Assembly (NCBI GenBank): GCA_965247705.1
Contig: CBDFHV010000054.1
Coordinates: forward strand, 1-64,000
DNA length: 64,000 bases
Reading direction: 5' to 3'
From: CBDFHV01 sp965247705
Lineage (GTDB): Bacteria > Pseudomonadota > Alphaproteobacteria > Rhodospirillales > CAMCUA01
The position numbers and the translations under genes are program-made. Numbering within the stretch: position 1 is the first letter of the stretch; each line of letters opens with the position of its first letter. Below are positions 25,100 to 33,897 of this stretch, piece after piece. The notes beneath the pieces are model-generated. The model worked only from the letters and a program-made list of their open reading frames with translations, did not search any database and was not told the origin of the DNA.

Positions 25100-26350
25100 T
25101 CAGCGGATGAAACCGCGCCCGTTTTCGATGGCGAGGCGGGTGGCGAAGCGGGACGACAGCGTCGACAGGTGGGCGAGCACTGACTCGCCGTATTCCCGGC
25201 CGGCCAGCAGGGGCACCTCGCGGACGGTGAAGTCCTTGGCCTCCAGCGCCTCTTCGCCGCCCAGCACGATGGGGTCGAGCTGAATTTCCCGCACCGTCCT
25301 GTCGGCATCGAAGCGGCAGGTGGCGACGACGCTGCGCCAGGTGTTGTCGTGAACCCACGACGTCGGGTTGAAGGAATTGAAGATGAAGTTGCCCAGGCTG
25401 TAGAAGATCGGCTTGCCCTTGTAGACCTCGATCCCCAGCAGCATCGGCACCCCGTGGCTGACGTAGATGTCGGCGCCGGCGTCTATACAGGCATGGGCGA
25501 ATTCGACGTGCCAGTCGGGGATCGCTTCCCAGTCCGCCTCCCAGTTGTGATGGTGCAGGTAGACGATCACCACGTCGGCGTTGCCCCGCGCCTCCGCGAT
25601 GGCGGACAGGTTGCGCTTCAAGTCGTCCTCGTCGGGCTTCATGATCCGCTTGTGCGTCTCGCCGGCCTGGAAGCGCATGCCGTAGAAGTTGAGCTCGTCG
25701 TCGGCCACCGGCACCACCTCGAGGAACGACCCCTTGGAGTTGGCGGCGGTGAGGGTGCGGAAGCGCGCCACCTTGCGCTCGTGCCCCAGTTCGTCCTTGA
25801 CGGCCTTCAGCATGGCAAGCTCTTGCGCCGTGACGGTGAAGGCGGGTGTCATGCGCTGATGGTTCAGGCCCGGGCGCGCGCCGACCTTTTCGGTGGCGTC
25901 CTTGGCCAGTCCCGCCGGCGCCGCCGGACCGCCGTCCATGGCGATCAGGGCGACGCGGCGCCCGCCGATCGCGCCGTAGGCAGGCGCGGCGGCCGAGGTC
26001 AGGTCCTTGCCCAGGCCGCCGTGGATCAAGCCGCGGCGCTCCGCCTCCTCGATCGCCGACAGCACCCCGTTGGGGCCAAGGTCGAAGGAATGGTTGTTGG
26101 CCAGGGACAGAACGTTGAAGCCCATGTCCTTCAACGCATCCAGCACCAAGGGCTGCGCGATGCCGACGTAGCCCGGCTTGGTCGGCCAGCCGCCGTAGGC
26201 CCCGTGGATGGTGGCTTCCAGGTTGGTGAAGGCGATATCGGCGCCCTTCAGCAGATCGAAAATGGCGAGAAAGCGGTTGTCCCGGTGGTGGCGCACTTCG
26301 CGCCTGATCGACGACTGCCCCACCGCGGCGATGGAGAACGCTCCCGTCAT
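25100..26350 (-). CDS. CapA-family metallophosphatase-like protein
   Basis: A 416-residue protein of the PGA_cap/CapA family (poly-gamma-glutamate capsule type, calcineurin-like fold). Visible motifs are GADIAFTNLEATIHG, VLSLANNHSFDLGPNG, VIVYLHHHNWEADWE and ADIYVSHGVPMLLGIEVYKGKPIFYSLGNFIFN. ATG 26350 is selected because GGAGGAAACC precedes it; two upstream in-frame ATGs lack a binding site. No signal peptide or membrane anchor is visible, unlike classical CapA, so a cytoplasmic role is possible. Many homologues of this sort are uncharacterised enzymes. An IS lies 48 bp upstream of the start, probably separating it from its native promoter. Confidence 0.85.
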   Translation of the reverse strand: MTGAFSIAAVGQSSIRREVRHHRDNRFLAIFDLLKGADIAFTNLEATIHGAYGGWPTKPGYVGIAQPLVLDALKDMGFNVLSLANNHSFDLGPNGVLSAIEEAERRGLIHGGLGKDLTSAAAPAYGAIGGRRVALIAMDGGPAAPAGLAKDATEKVGARPGLNHQRMTPAFTVTAQELAMLKAVKDELGHERKVARFRTLTAANSKGSFLEVVPVADDELNFYGMRFQAGETHKRIMKPDEDDLKRNLSAIAEARGNADVVIVYLHHHNWEADWEAIPDWHVEFAHACIDAGADIYVSHGVPMLLGIEVYKGKPIFYSLGNFIFNSFNPTSWVHDNTWRSVVATCRFDADRTVREIQLDPIVLGGEEALEAKDFTVREVPLLAGREYGESVLAHLSTLSSRFATRLAIENGRGFIR

Positions 26351-26398
26351 GGTTTCCTCCGTCATCGGGACCGGCCAGGAAACGATATACTGAGGCGG

Positions 26399-27865
26399 TT
26401 GCAAAACGGAAGTTTTGCATTGGATTTTCCGCTTTGAGCGGGTGATTTTGGTTTGTTGTCGAGGCGGCCGCAGGCCTTTTCCGGTATGTTGGATTTGCGA
26501 GAAACAACACCTGGAAAGGACTGCCGGCCATGCCTCTACGCGAGACGCTATCAGTTTATTGGCAGAGCCTTCAAGGCGAACTTTTTCCGGCGCTGGAGGA
26601 GGAGCTTGGGCCGCTCGGCGACCGCTATCGCGACCTGGTGACGGTGCTCGAGCTGGCGCGCATCGAGGCTTTCGTGCGGGACTGGCCGGGTGTGGTCGGG
26701 CGTCCGCGCAAGGACCGGGCGGCGCTGGCGCGGGGCTTTGTCGCCAAGGCGGTCTTCAACATCGCCCAAACCACCGTGCTGATCGAGCGCCTGGTGCTGG
26801 ACAAGACCCTGCGGCGGCTGTGCGGCTGGACCCGGGCCGGCGCGGTTCCGAGCGCGGCGACGTTCTCGCGGGCCTTTGGCGAGTTCGCGGCGAGCGATCT
26901 GCCCGGCCGTCTGCACGCGGCGGTGATCGCCAAGACCCAAGGGGCGCGCCTGGTCGGCCACATCGCCCGCGATGCCACCGCGATCGAGGCCCGCGAGCGG
27001 GCGCCGAAGAAGGCGAAACCCGAGGCCCGGCCAAAGCGCAAGCGTGGCCGGCCCAGGAAGGGCGAGGAACGGCCCAAGGCGCCCCCGGAGCGCCGCCGCC
27101 TGGAACGCCAAGGCGCGATGGGCCTACCTGAGATGCTGGCCGATCTGCCGCGGGCCTGCACCACCGGGGTCAAGCAGAACGCCAAGGGCTACCGCACCCA
27201 TTGGATCGGCTACAAGCTGCACCTCGACGTGGCCGACGGCGACATCCCGATCGCCGCGCTGCTCACCTCGGCCAGCCTGCACGACAGCCAGGCGGCGATC
27301 CCGCTGGCCACCATGACCGCCGCCCGGGTAACCAGCCTCTACGACCTGATGGACTCGGCCTACGACGCCCCGGAGATCAAGGCCCACAGCCGCGCCCTCG
27401 GCCATGTTCCCCTGATCGAGCCCCATCCGCGAACCAAACAGGGCAAGGAACAGCGCAAGGCCGAGATCAAACGGCAAAAGCGCATCGGCCTGCGAGCTGC
27501 CGAGCACCACCGCTATCAGCTGCGCTCAGCCGCCGAGCGCGTCATCGCCAACCTCAAGGACAACTTCGCCGGCCGCATGATCCGCGTCCGCGGCCCCGAC
27601 AAGGTCGCCTGCCACCTCATGTTCGGCCTCACCGCGCTTGCCGCCATCCAGATCATGCGCCTCGTCCCCTAGCCACTGAAAGCGCTTCGGTCGGCGTCCC
27701 GCAACTCCCGCAAATAGCAGGGAGAACGAAACCGCCTGGCCACCCCCGAGCCGTTTCCAGCGCAAAGATCAGCCGCCGCCCCAAATCGCACCACCCCGCA
27801 CCCCAACCACGCCACCGCAACAATCCGCCCAGAAAATTCAGCATCCCTGAGCGAGAATTTTGCAA
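26399..27865 (+). mobile_element. IS4/IS5-superfamily element
   Basis: About 1467 bp bounded by the inverted 8-mer TTGCAAAA (26399-26406) and TTTTGCAA (27858-27865). Outside these, flanks GCGG and GCAG do not form a convincing duplication, so the ends are approximate. It contains one transposase; about 130 bp before and 190 bp after it are non-coding. It lies between the divergently placed 5' end of the CapA gene and the 3' end of the NHL gene. Confidence 0.7.
26530..27672 (+). CDS. DDE transposase (IS4/IS5 superfamily)
   Basis: A 380-residue transposase at ATG 26530, 10 bp after GGAAAGGA. N-terminal DUF772-like region (ALARGFVAKAVFNIAQTTVLIERL), first catalytic Asp in GHIARDATAIEARER, a highly basic insertion (KKAKPEARPKRKRGRPRKGEE region), second Asp in LYDLMDSAYDAPEIK, and Glu in RSAAERVIANLKDNFAGR. 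It is complete. The precise IS subgroup cannot be set from sequence reading alone. Confidence 0.88.
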   Translation: MPLRETLSVYWQSLQGELFPALEEELGPLGDRYRDLVTVLELARIEAFVRDWPGVVGRPRKDRAALARGFVAKAVFNIAQTTVLIERLVLDKTLRRLCGWTRAGAVPSAATFSRAFGEFAASDLPGRLHAAVIAKTQGARLVGHIARDATAIEARERAPKKAKPEARPKRKRGRPRKGEERPKAPPERRRLERQGAMGLPEMLADLPRACTTGVKQNAKGYRTHWIGYKLHLDVADGDIPIAALLTSASLHDSQAAIPLATMTAARVTSLYDLMDSAYDAPEIKAHSRALGHVPLIEPHPRTKQGKEQRKAEIKRQKRIGLRAAEHHRYQLRSAAERVIANLKDNFAGRMIRVRGPDKVACHLMFGLTALAAIQIMRLVP

Positions 27866-27893
27866 GCAGCTCTACTGTCCCTGTTTATTCCGT

Positions 27894-28739
27894 TTACGGC
27901 ATCAGGGCGAGTTTCGTCACCCGGCCGGCACCGTTTTCCGCGACGAATAGGTCGCCCGCGGCGTTGCCCCGGACTCCATGGGGCATGTCGAAGACGGAAC
28001 CGCAGCGCCCGACCAAGCGGCCCTCCGGGGACATCACGCTGATGCGCGGCGTCTGGTCGGTGACGAACACCATTCCCCGATCGTCTTCGTAGATATCCAT
28101 GGGATGATAAAAATCGCCCCACTCGCTAAGATATTCTCCCTCGCGGTCGAATATCTGTAGCCGATTGTTCTCCCGATCGCCGACGAGCACCCGTTCGGAG
28201 CGGTCGACCCAAATGCCGTGCGGGGTTGAGAACTCGCCCGGGCCCGTCCCCGGCCGCCCCCAGGTTCGTTTCAATTCGCCGGCGGCGGAAAACCGGTGCA
28301 CGCTCGAATTGCCGTAACCGTCGGAGACGTAGATTTCGCCGTCGGCGGCGACCGCGACGTCCGTCGGATGGTTGAAGGGTTCCTGCCACTGGGGGCGGTG
28401 CCGCTCGCCCAGGCTGTCAAGCAGGGTTCCGTCCAGCGAGCAAATTAGGACCTGATGGGCGTCCCGGTCGACGAGCAGAACCCGGTCATCGGGTGTGATG
28501 AAGATGCCGTGGGCGTCGGCGATGAGGTCCTGGCCCCAGGCGGACAGGAATACCCCCGAGGAATCGAAGGTGACGAGTGGGGGATCGCCGCGATGAAAGA
28601 CATAAACGCGTCCCCGGCGATCGACGGCGAGTTTGCTGACGATGCCGAACGTCATGCCAGGCGGCAACGCCCCCCAGGGCTGCTCCACCCGATACAAGCG
28701 CCCCGCCAAACCGACCACCAACGGCTCTTCTTTGATCAT
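27894..28739 (-). CDS. NHL-repeat six-bladed beta-propeller protein
   Basis: A 281-residue protein; ATG 28739 (MIKEEPLVVGLAGRLYRV) is preceded by AGGAG at 8 nt. Repeats with the pattern P-x-D/H-G-I/V-x-V-D-x-x-G-x-V-Y-V-x-D are clear: VSKLAVDRRGRVYVFHRGD, PTDVAVAADGEIYVSDGYG, PHGIWVDRSERVLVGDREN, PMDIYEDDRGMVFVTDQ, PHGVRGNAAGDLFVAENG. This is the NHL fold seen in peptidylglycine alpha-amidating lyase-like proteins, but no catalytic site can be assigned. No signal peptide is seen. It lies 119 bp after the nadX remnant on the same strand and was probably its operon partner. Confidence 0.82.
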   Translation of the reverse strand: MIKEEPLVVGLAGRLYRVEQPWGALPPGMTFGIVSKLAVDRRGRVYVFHRGDPPLVTFDSSGVFLSAWGQDLIADAHGIFITPDDRVLLVDRDAHQVLICSLDGTLLDSLGERHRPQWQEPFNHPTDVAVAADGEIYVSDGYGNSSVHRFSAAGELKRTWGRPGTGPGEFSTPHGIWVDRSERVLVGDRENNRLQIFDREGEYLSEWGDFYHPMDIYEDDRGMVFVTDQTPRISVMSPEGRLVGRCGSVFDMPHGVRGNAAGDLFVAENGAGRVTKLALMP

Positions 28740-28858
28740 CGTTCCGACTCCTGCCGTTCCGCGCGTCGCATGACGGTCATGTCCCCGGTAATTCCCCTGA
28801 CGCCGCTCAGGCCCCTGGTCCAAATAGCGGGGTCCACTTCTTTCTAAAGCCCCAGCCG

Positions 28859-28927
28859 TCAGGTGCCAATCCGCATGTGTCCGGTCATCTTGCGTAGCAA
28901 GGCAAGCACGCTGCGAGCAATGATTTT
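28859..28927 (-). pseudogene. nadX: nadX (L-aspartate dehydrogenase), last 21 codons
   Basis: After the IS1595 end the aspartate dehydrogenase frame resumes (IARSVLALLRKMTGHMRIGT) and ends at TGA 28861-28859. It reads straight on from KTVKI at 29963 once one copy of the 8-bp duplication is removed. It belongs to the DUF108 C-terminal domain of L-aspartate dehydrogenases, which produce iminoaspartate for NAD synthesis. Confidence 0.88.
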
Positions 28928-29954
28928 CCTGCTTATCCGTGACACTCCGCTTAGGAAGGCATATGTTCTTGGTACGTTCCTGACGAGGGAGGTTACGGAT
29001 ATGGGGTTCAAGGTTGCATCGCGGGTGCGCGGGTTGAGCGACGAGGCGTTTCGCGAAGCCTTCGGCACCGAGGAGCAGTGCCGCTCGGCATTGTCCCGGC
29101 TGCGCTGGCCGGACGGCTTCGTCTGCCCCGCCTGCGGGCATCGCGGGCATTGTGTGCTGGCGGGCCGGAGCCTCTACCAATGCTACCGGTGCAAGAAGCA
29201 GACATCCTCCACGGCGGGCACGATCTTCCACGCCACCAAGCTGCCGCTGACGCTGTGGTTCGCGGCCGTCCACCTGATCGTAACGGCGAAGAACGGGATT
29301 TCCTCGGTCGAGCTGGGGCGCCGTCTCGGGGTCAAGCAGCCGACCGCCTGGACCATGAAGCACAAGATCATGGCGGTGATGGCGCGGCGCGAGGCAGACA
29401 CGCCGCTGTCGGGGCGGGTGGAGATGGACGATGCTTACCTCGGCGGCGCGCGCGCCGGCGGCAAGCGGGGCCGTGGCGCGCCGGGCAAGACGCCCTTCGT
29501 GGCGGCGGTCTCCACCAGCCCCGAGGGCCGGCCGCGCAAGGTCAAGCTGGTCCCGGTCAAGGGCTTCCGCAAGCGCGAGATCGCGCGCGGCGCCAAGCGC
29601 TGGCTGGCCCCCGGAAGCGAGGTCCTCACCGACGGCCTGCGCTGCTGGAACGCGCTCGACGGGGTCGTCGGAAGCCATCGCGCGATCCGCACCGGCTCCG
29701 GGCGGCAGGCCGCCCGCATGGCGCCCTTCAAATGGGTCAACACGACGCTCGGCAACATCAAGAGCGCGATCACCGGAACCTACCGAAAGCTCGGCCCCGA
29801 TCATGCCCAACGCTACCTCGCCAGCTTCGCCTGGCGATACAACCGGCGCTACCAGCTCAACACCATGATCCCGCGCTTCGTTCACAGCGCCGCACGAACC
29901 CAACCCATCCCATACCGAACGCTCATCGCTGGATGACTTTCATGGATAAGCAGG
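28928..29954 (+). mobile_element. IS1595-family element in nadX
   Basis: A 1027-bp element with inverted repeats starting CCTGCTTATCCGTGA (28928) and, from the right, CCTGCTTATCCATGA (29954). It is flanked by a perfect 8-bp duplication ATGATTTT at 28920-28927 and 29955-29962. Eight bases is the normal IS1595 duplication. It holds one transposase with a zinc-ribbon. Confidence 0.95.
29001..29936 (+). CDS. IS1595-family transposase
   Basis: A 311-residue transposase; ATG 29001 follows GAGGGAGG. The N-terminal zinc ribbon is CPACGHRGHCVLAGRSLYQC with a second C-x-x-C in YRCKK. The ISXO2-like DDE domain shows VEMDDAYLGGARAGGKRGRG (Asp), SEVLTDGLRCWNAL (Asp) and WVNTTLGNIKSAITGTYRK with the N/H/E region, then YLASFAWRYNRRY. 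It is complete and presumably active in view of the perfect ends. Confidence 0.95.
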   Translation: MGFKVASRVRGLSDEAFREAFGTEEQCRSALSRLRWPDGFVCPACGHRGHCVLAGRSLYQCYRCKKQTSSTAGTIFHATKLPLTLWFAAVHLIVTAKNGISSVELGRRLGVKQPTAWTMKHKIMAVMARREADTPLSGRVEMDDAYLGGARAGGKRGRGAPGKTPFVAAVSTSPEGRPRKVKLVPVKGFRKREIARGAKRWLAPGSEVLTDGLRCWNALDGVVGSHRAIRTGSGRQAARMAPFKWVNTTLGNIKSAITGTYRKLGPDHAQRYLASFAWRYNRRYQLNTMIPRFVHSAARTQPIPYRTLIAG

Positions 29955-30105
29955 ATGATTTTTACCGTCTTCGGATTATCCGTTGGAAAATTCTCAATGG
30001 TCATCTCCATGATCGCCGAGTCGGAAACCACCTCGATGCGGTGCACATTGCGGTCCAGTTTCGGATCAACCCAAACCTCAAGCATGGTCCTCTCGGGACC
30101 AATCC
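29955..30105 (-). pseudogene. nadX: nadX, middle part (DUF108 domain)
   Basis: Between the IS21 and IS1595 insertions, 50 codons read GPERTMLEVWVDPKLDRNVHR, IEVVSDSAIMEMTIENFP and TDNPKTVKI, the DUF108 catalytic domain of L-aspartate dehydrogenase with its conserved D-P-x-x-x-R-N-x-H motif; the His is the expected catalytic residue. It joins in frame with LALAGI at 33903 and with the last 21 codons at 28927. Confidence 0.88.
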
Positions 30106-30291
30106 ATGTCAACGGCGGAGTAACAAGGGGCCATTGGGCGGCGTAAAAAGGGGCCACTCGGTGTTTGAGGCTTGTCCCCGTAGTCCATAGGAGGGACCCG
30201 CGCGCGGCGCGGCGTGCCTCTCAGTTGGCTGACGCGGCGGCGCGCGTGGGAGGGGCCTGTGGACCCACGGGGGCAAGCGACGCGAGGTAGG

Positions 30292-30689
30292 TCAGGCTGA
30301 TTTTTCGGGTTTTCTGCGGTTTTTGCTCTGGTTGAGCCGGTAGCTCTCGCCGTTCATCTCGAGAATATGGACGTGGTGGGTAAGGCGATCGAGCAAGGCG
30401 CCGGTGAGGCGCTCGGAACCGAATATCTCGGTCCATTCATCGAACGGCAGGTTGGAGGTGACCAGGACGGAACCACGCTCGTAACGCTGGCTGAAGACCT
30501 CGAACAGCAACTCGGCGCCGGTTTTTGACAGCGGCACGAAGCCGAGCTCGTCGATGATCAGGATCTTGTACCCGGCGAGCCTCCTCTGGAACCGCAGCAA
30601 CTGTTTGTCGTCGCGCGCCTCCATGAGCTCATGCACCAGAGCGGCGGCGGTGGTAAAGCCAACCGAAAGCCCTTTCTGGCAAGCGGCCA
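30292..30689 (-). pseudogene. istB: istB of IS21 copy A, C-terminal part
   Basis: This encodes ACQKGLSVGFTTAAALVHEL, the Walker B region KILIIDELGFVPLSK and the C-terminal SNLPFDEWTEIFGSERLTG and LDRLTHHVHILEMNGESYR, a typical IstB AAA+ helper protein. It is cut off from its N-terminal half, including the Walker A motif, by the IS3-type element at 30690-32103. The 14-bp duplication CTGGCAAGCGGCCA codes for LAACQ on both sides. Confidence 0.93.
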
Positions 30690-30734
30690 TGAGTCGGACC
30701 CGATTTCCTTGGACACAGAATTGGCTTAATCGAA

Positions 30735-31166
30735 GTGTCCAAGGAGGACCGGAACATGACCGATAATTTTGAGAAGAAAGTTGCTGTTGATGGGCCTGTG
30801 GTAAATGCGGGCGAGCTTGGCTCGTCCACGTTTTCCCCAGGACAGGCTTTGCCGGCAGGCCCGCTGGGACTTGGCCAGCGATGGACGGTGGCGCGCAAGC
30901 GTGAGGTCGTTCTGCGGCTTTTGCGTGACGAGCCGGTGCAACTTCTGTCGCGCCAGTTGGGCGTAGAGATCTTCCGGCTCGAGCAGTGGCGTGAGAAAGC
31001 GATCGGCGGGATCGACGCCTCGCTCAAGCAACGCAAGGGCGATCCGGTGCAGGCGGAACTGGATAGCGCCATGAAGCGGATCGGAGAGTTGACCATGCAG
31101 GTGGAACTGCTGGAGGCCAAGACGGAGACCTTCGGCCCTTTGGGGCGGCGGAGGTCGCGGCGATGA
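30735..31166 (+). CDS. IS3-type OrfA (helix-turn-helix), copy 2
   Basis: A 143-residue OrfA, identical in sequence to the product of 21474-21905 (HTH near residues 48-85, C-terminal coiled coil EAKTETFGPLGRR). It is preceded by AGGAGG. It overlaps orfB by 4 bp at 31163-31166, as in copy 1. Confidence 0.92.
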   Translation: MSKEDRNMTDNFEKKVAVDGPVVNAGELGSSTFSPGQALPAGPLGLGQRWTVARKREVVLRLLRDEPVQLLSRQLGVEIFRLEQWREKAIGGIDASLKQRKGDPVQAELDSAMKRIGELTMQVELLEAKTETFGPLGRRRSRR

Positions 31167-32068
31167 GTGCCGCCACCTCGCCCGGCACGGGTCTGGCCTA
31201 CGGCCTGCGGCGGGTCTGCGCCGCCTGGGGCATGGCCCGCTCCTCGTTCTACGCCGTGACCTCCGGCCAGCACGCCGAGCAGCCGCCGGCAAAGCGTCGG
31301 GGACCGAAGCCCGCGATCTCGGACCAGGCGCTGCTGGTGGCGATCGAAGCCGACCTGGAGGCATCGCCCTGGGAGGGCGAGGGCTACCGCAAGGTCTGGG
31401 CTCGGCTTCGGGTCTGTCGCGACATCCGGGTTGCCCGCAAGCGGGTGCTCCGCCTGATGCGCGAGAACAATCTGCTCTCGCCCCATCGCTGCCGCCGCCG
31501 TGGCGGCAATCCCCATGACGGTGAGATCATCACTCATGCCCCGAACCTCATGTGGGGCACCGATGGCGTTCGGGTGTTCACGGTGGACGACGGCTGGGGC
31601 TGGATCTTCACCGCCGTCGAGCATTGGAACGCCGAGTGTGTCGGCTGGCATGTCTGCAAGCGCGGCGACCGCTTCGCCGCCCTGCAGCCGATCTCCATGG
31701 GGCTTGCCGGGCTGTATGGCTCGACCGCGGCCGGCGCGGCTCGGGGGCTGGCCTTGCGGATGGATCACGGCTCCCAGTATCTGTCGGACCACTTCACCAA
31801 CCAGATCAAGTTCTGGGGCATCCAGCCGTCCTACGCCTTCGTCGCCGAGCCCCAGACCAACGGCGTCGCCGAGCGGTTCAATCGCACGCTGAAGGAACAG
31901 ATCATCCATGGTCGCATCTACCGCAACATCGCGGAGCTGCGGGACGCCGTCCGCGACTTCGTCGAACTCTACAATGCCCAGTGGATCGTCGAAAAGAACG
32001 GCTGCCTGAGCCCCGCTCAAGCTCGTCAGGCGTGGCACGCCGCGATCTCAATCAGGCCCGCCGCGTGA
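31163..32068 (+). CDS. IS3-type transposase OrfB, copy 2
   Basis: A 301-residue integrase-core transposase with the triad in MWGTDGVRV, MDHGSQYLS and NGVAERFNR. It differs from copy 1 at three visible residues only (Tyr for Cys near position 13, Trp for Arg near 75, Cys for Tyr near 281), so the two copies parted recently. It is complete. Confidence 0.94.
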   Translation: MSAATSPGTGLAYGLRRVCAAWGMARSSFYAVTSGQHAEQPPAKRRGPKPAISDQALLVAIEADLEASPWEGEGYRKVWARLRVCRDIRVARKRVLRLMRENNLLSPHRCRRRGGNPHDGEIITHAPNLMWGTDGVRVFTVDDGWGWIFTAVEHWNAECVGWHVCKRGDRFAALQPISMGLAGLYGSTAAGAARGLALRMDHGSQYLSDHFTNQIKFWGIQPSYAFVAEPQTNGVAERFNRTLKEQIIHGRIYRNIAELRDAVRDFVELYNAQWIVEKNGCLSPAQARQAWHAAISIRPAA

Positions 32069-32103
32069 GACAAACTTGTGTCCAAGGAACCGGGTGCGCT
32101 ACA

Positions 32104-32487
32104 CTGGCAAGCGGCCAGACCGAGCCCAAGGGCGATATGGGTCTTGCCGGTTCCGCTGTTGCCAAGCGCGATCACGTTCTCCCGGCGGTCGATGTACTCG
32201 CCGCGGGCAAGCTCGAGCACCAGCGTCTTGTTGAGCGAAGGGATGGCCTTGAAGTCGAACGCATCCAGGCTTTTAACCACCGGGAAACGGGCCGCCTTGA
32301 TGCGCCGTTCTATCAGGCGGCGTTCCCGATCGATCAGCTCGAGTTCCGCCAACCGCTGTAGATAGCGGACATGGTCGACGCCTTCCGAGGCGCATTGCCG
32401 GGCCAGCTTGTCGTATTCCCTCAGGAAGGTCGGCAGCCTGAGCGTCTTGAGGTGATGGTTCAGCAACAGCTGCGGGGTATCGGTCAT
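32104..32487 (-). pseudogene. istB: istB of IS21 copy A, N-terminal part
   Basis: ATG 32487 overlaps the istA stop as ATGA. Reads MTDTPQLLLNHHLKTLRLP, the LIDRERRLIERRIKAARFP region, and Walker A GNSGTGKT, then LGLAACQ at the edge of the IS3-type element. Continuation is at 30689. The reassembled protein would be a normal IstB helper of about 260 residues. Confidence 0.93.
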
Positions 32488-33779
32488 GGTCTCACCCCGG
32501 ATAGCAGGCTCATGTAGCTCCCGGCCGAGGTCGTCGCGACCCGGGCCCTTGGGAGATACGGATAAAGCTCGAGATCGAGCCGCGGCGGCCGGCGCTCGAT
32601 ACGGCACAGCACCAGATGCTTGACGGCATCGAAGCCGATCGCCCCCAGCTTCAGCGCATCGCCGATTGCCGCCTCGACCTCGGCAAGACGGAAGCTCTCC
32701 AGAAGACGCAGGACCTGGACGTATTCCCGCTTGCCGGGCTTGCCCATACGGGCTTCCATCAGGCGGCGCAGCGTGGCGAAGGAATCGGGCAGATGCCAAC
32801 CTGCGAGCGGGGCGGCCTGGTCCAGCGCGCCGATTTTCTGCTCGATCAGCGGCAGGTAATGCAGAGGATCGAAGATCAGGTCCTCACGCTCATAGGAGCG
32901 CCGGTGCCGGGCGATGACATCGGCGCTGCAGCTGATCGCCACCTGGTCGACATAGCCCCGGATCAGCACCTCGCGATGACCGTAGGCCACGGGCACCGAG
33001 TAATCATTGCCCTTGTAGCGTACCAGCGACAGAGAGCTCACCCGGCCGGGACGGCGGTCGCAAGGCTCGTAGGGAACCGCTGGGAACTCAAGGAATACTT
33101 CCCGGTCACGGGCAAGCCGTTCGCCGATCGTCTCGCTGTGGCGGCGCAGTCGGTCGTCCTGCCGACGGCGGCAATGGTCCTCGAGGCGGGCGTTCAGCAC
33201 CTCGAAGCTCTCCACATGGGGAACACCGCCGAAGAAGGCAAACGCTGATACATGGCCGTCGCAGAACGCCTCCGACGTCTCCGCCGGATAGGCCTTCACG
33301 AAGCTGGCATCGCTGTGCGGCAAATCGAAGGCAAAAAAGTGGATCTTCTGGAGTACGCCGCCGATTGCCGCCAAGGCTTCGCCAAAGTCCACTTGGGCAT
33401 GGCCAGGCGGGTGATGCGGCGGCACGAACATCTCCCGCGACCGGTGTCGGCATGCCCGCACATAATCTTTGACGATGGTGTAGCCGCCGGTGAACCCGTA
33501 CTCGTCGCGCAGCCGTTCGTAGATCCTCTTCACCGTATGACGCTGCTTGCGGTGAACCTTGCTGTCTTCCTCCAGAATCCGGTCGATAATGCCGGTATAT
33601 CCGTCCAGCTTCGGACGTCGTGGCGGTCGCTGACGCCGGTAGCCAGGCGGCACCGAAAACCCCAGTATCTTGCCCACCGTCTTGCGGTCGATCCCGAAAA
33701 CCCGCGCCGCCTCACGATTGCTCATCCCGTCGACATGGCACGCCCGTCGAACACGCGCATATAAATCCACTGAGTACAT
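32484..33779 (-). pseudogene. istA: istA of IS21 copy A, with in-frame internal deletion
   Basis: A 431-residue open frame that aligns with the 500-residue IstA at 35215-36717 over its whole length, except that about 80 residues are missing. AFAFFGGVPH joins directly to VESFEVLNARLEDHC, whereas the complete protein has the segment LYDNTTLAVARILGDG through GKGNDKGKVEALVKTARRRF in between. That segment carries the second catalytic Asp (YDN) and Glu (KGKVE) of the DDE triad; only the first Asp (AQVDFGEA) remains. The frame is kept, but the product cannot be a transposase. The C-terminal Mu-transposase-like domain is intact. Confidence 0.9.
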
Positions 33780-33897
33780 CCCCCCGCCTTCGATCAGTTC
33801 AAAACCGATGAAGGCTAGCCGATGGCCCCTTTTTGAACCGCCCGCGCAGCCCGGGAATCAGGCCGCCTCAGTGGGGGATTATTGCGCCGCCCTTCTC

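Larger units (their letters stand above)
30690..32103 (+). mobile_element. IS3-family-like element, copy 2 (14-bp target duplication)
   Basis: 1414 bp, the same length as copy 1 and nearly identical. It is flanked by the perfect 14-bp repeat CTGGCAAGCGGCCA at 30676-30689 and 32104-32117; the undisturbed istB sequence has it once. It starts TGAGTCGGACCCG and ends GGGTGCGCTACA. The two targets (GGTCGAGGTAGTCG, CTGGCAAGCGGCCA) show no obvious consensus beyond GC richness. Confidence 0.94.
30106..33897 (-). mobile_element. IS21-family element, copy A, in nadX, with IS3-type element nested in istB
   Basis: The ends TGTCAACGGCGGAGTAAC (30107) and, from the right, TGAGAAGGGCGGCGCAATAAT resemble each other and the ends of the second IS21 at 34278-36828. 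The flanking duplication AATCC (30101-30105 and 33898-33902) restores the nadX frame (GGG-ATT-GGT). Without the 1414-bp IS3-type element it is about 2.4 kb. Both of its genes are damaged: istB by the IS3-type element, istA by an in-frame deletion. Confidence 0.88.

Noticed and set aside
25074..26531. Long minus-strand frame parallel to the CapA gene
   Set aside because: It is a shifted shadow of the CapA gene with low-complexity Arg/Gly-rich translation and no domain.
28740..29903. Upstream extension of the NHL-protein frame to about 670 codons
   Set aside because: The extension is the reverse strand of the IS1595 transposase; the ATG at 28739 with AGGAG gives a normal protein.
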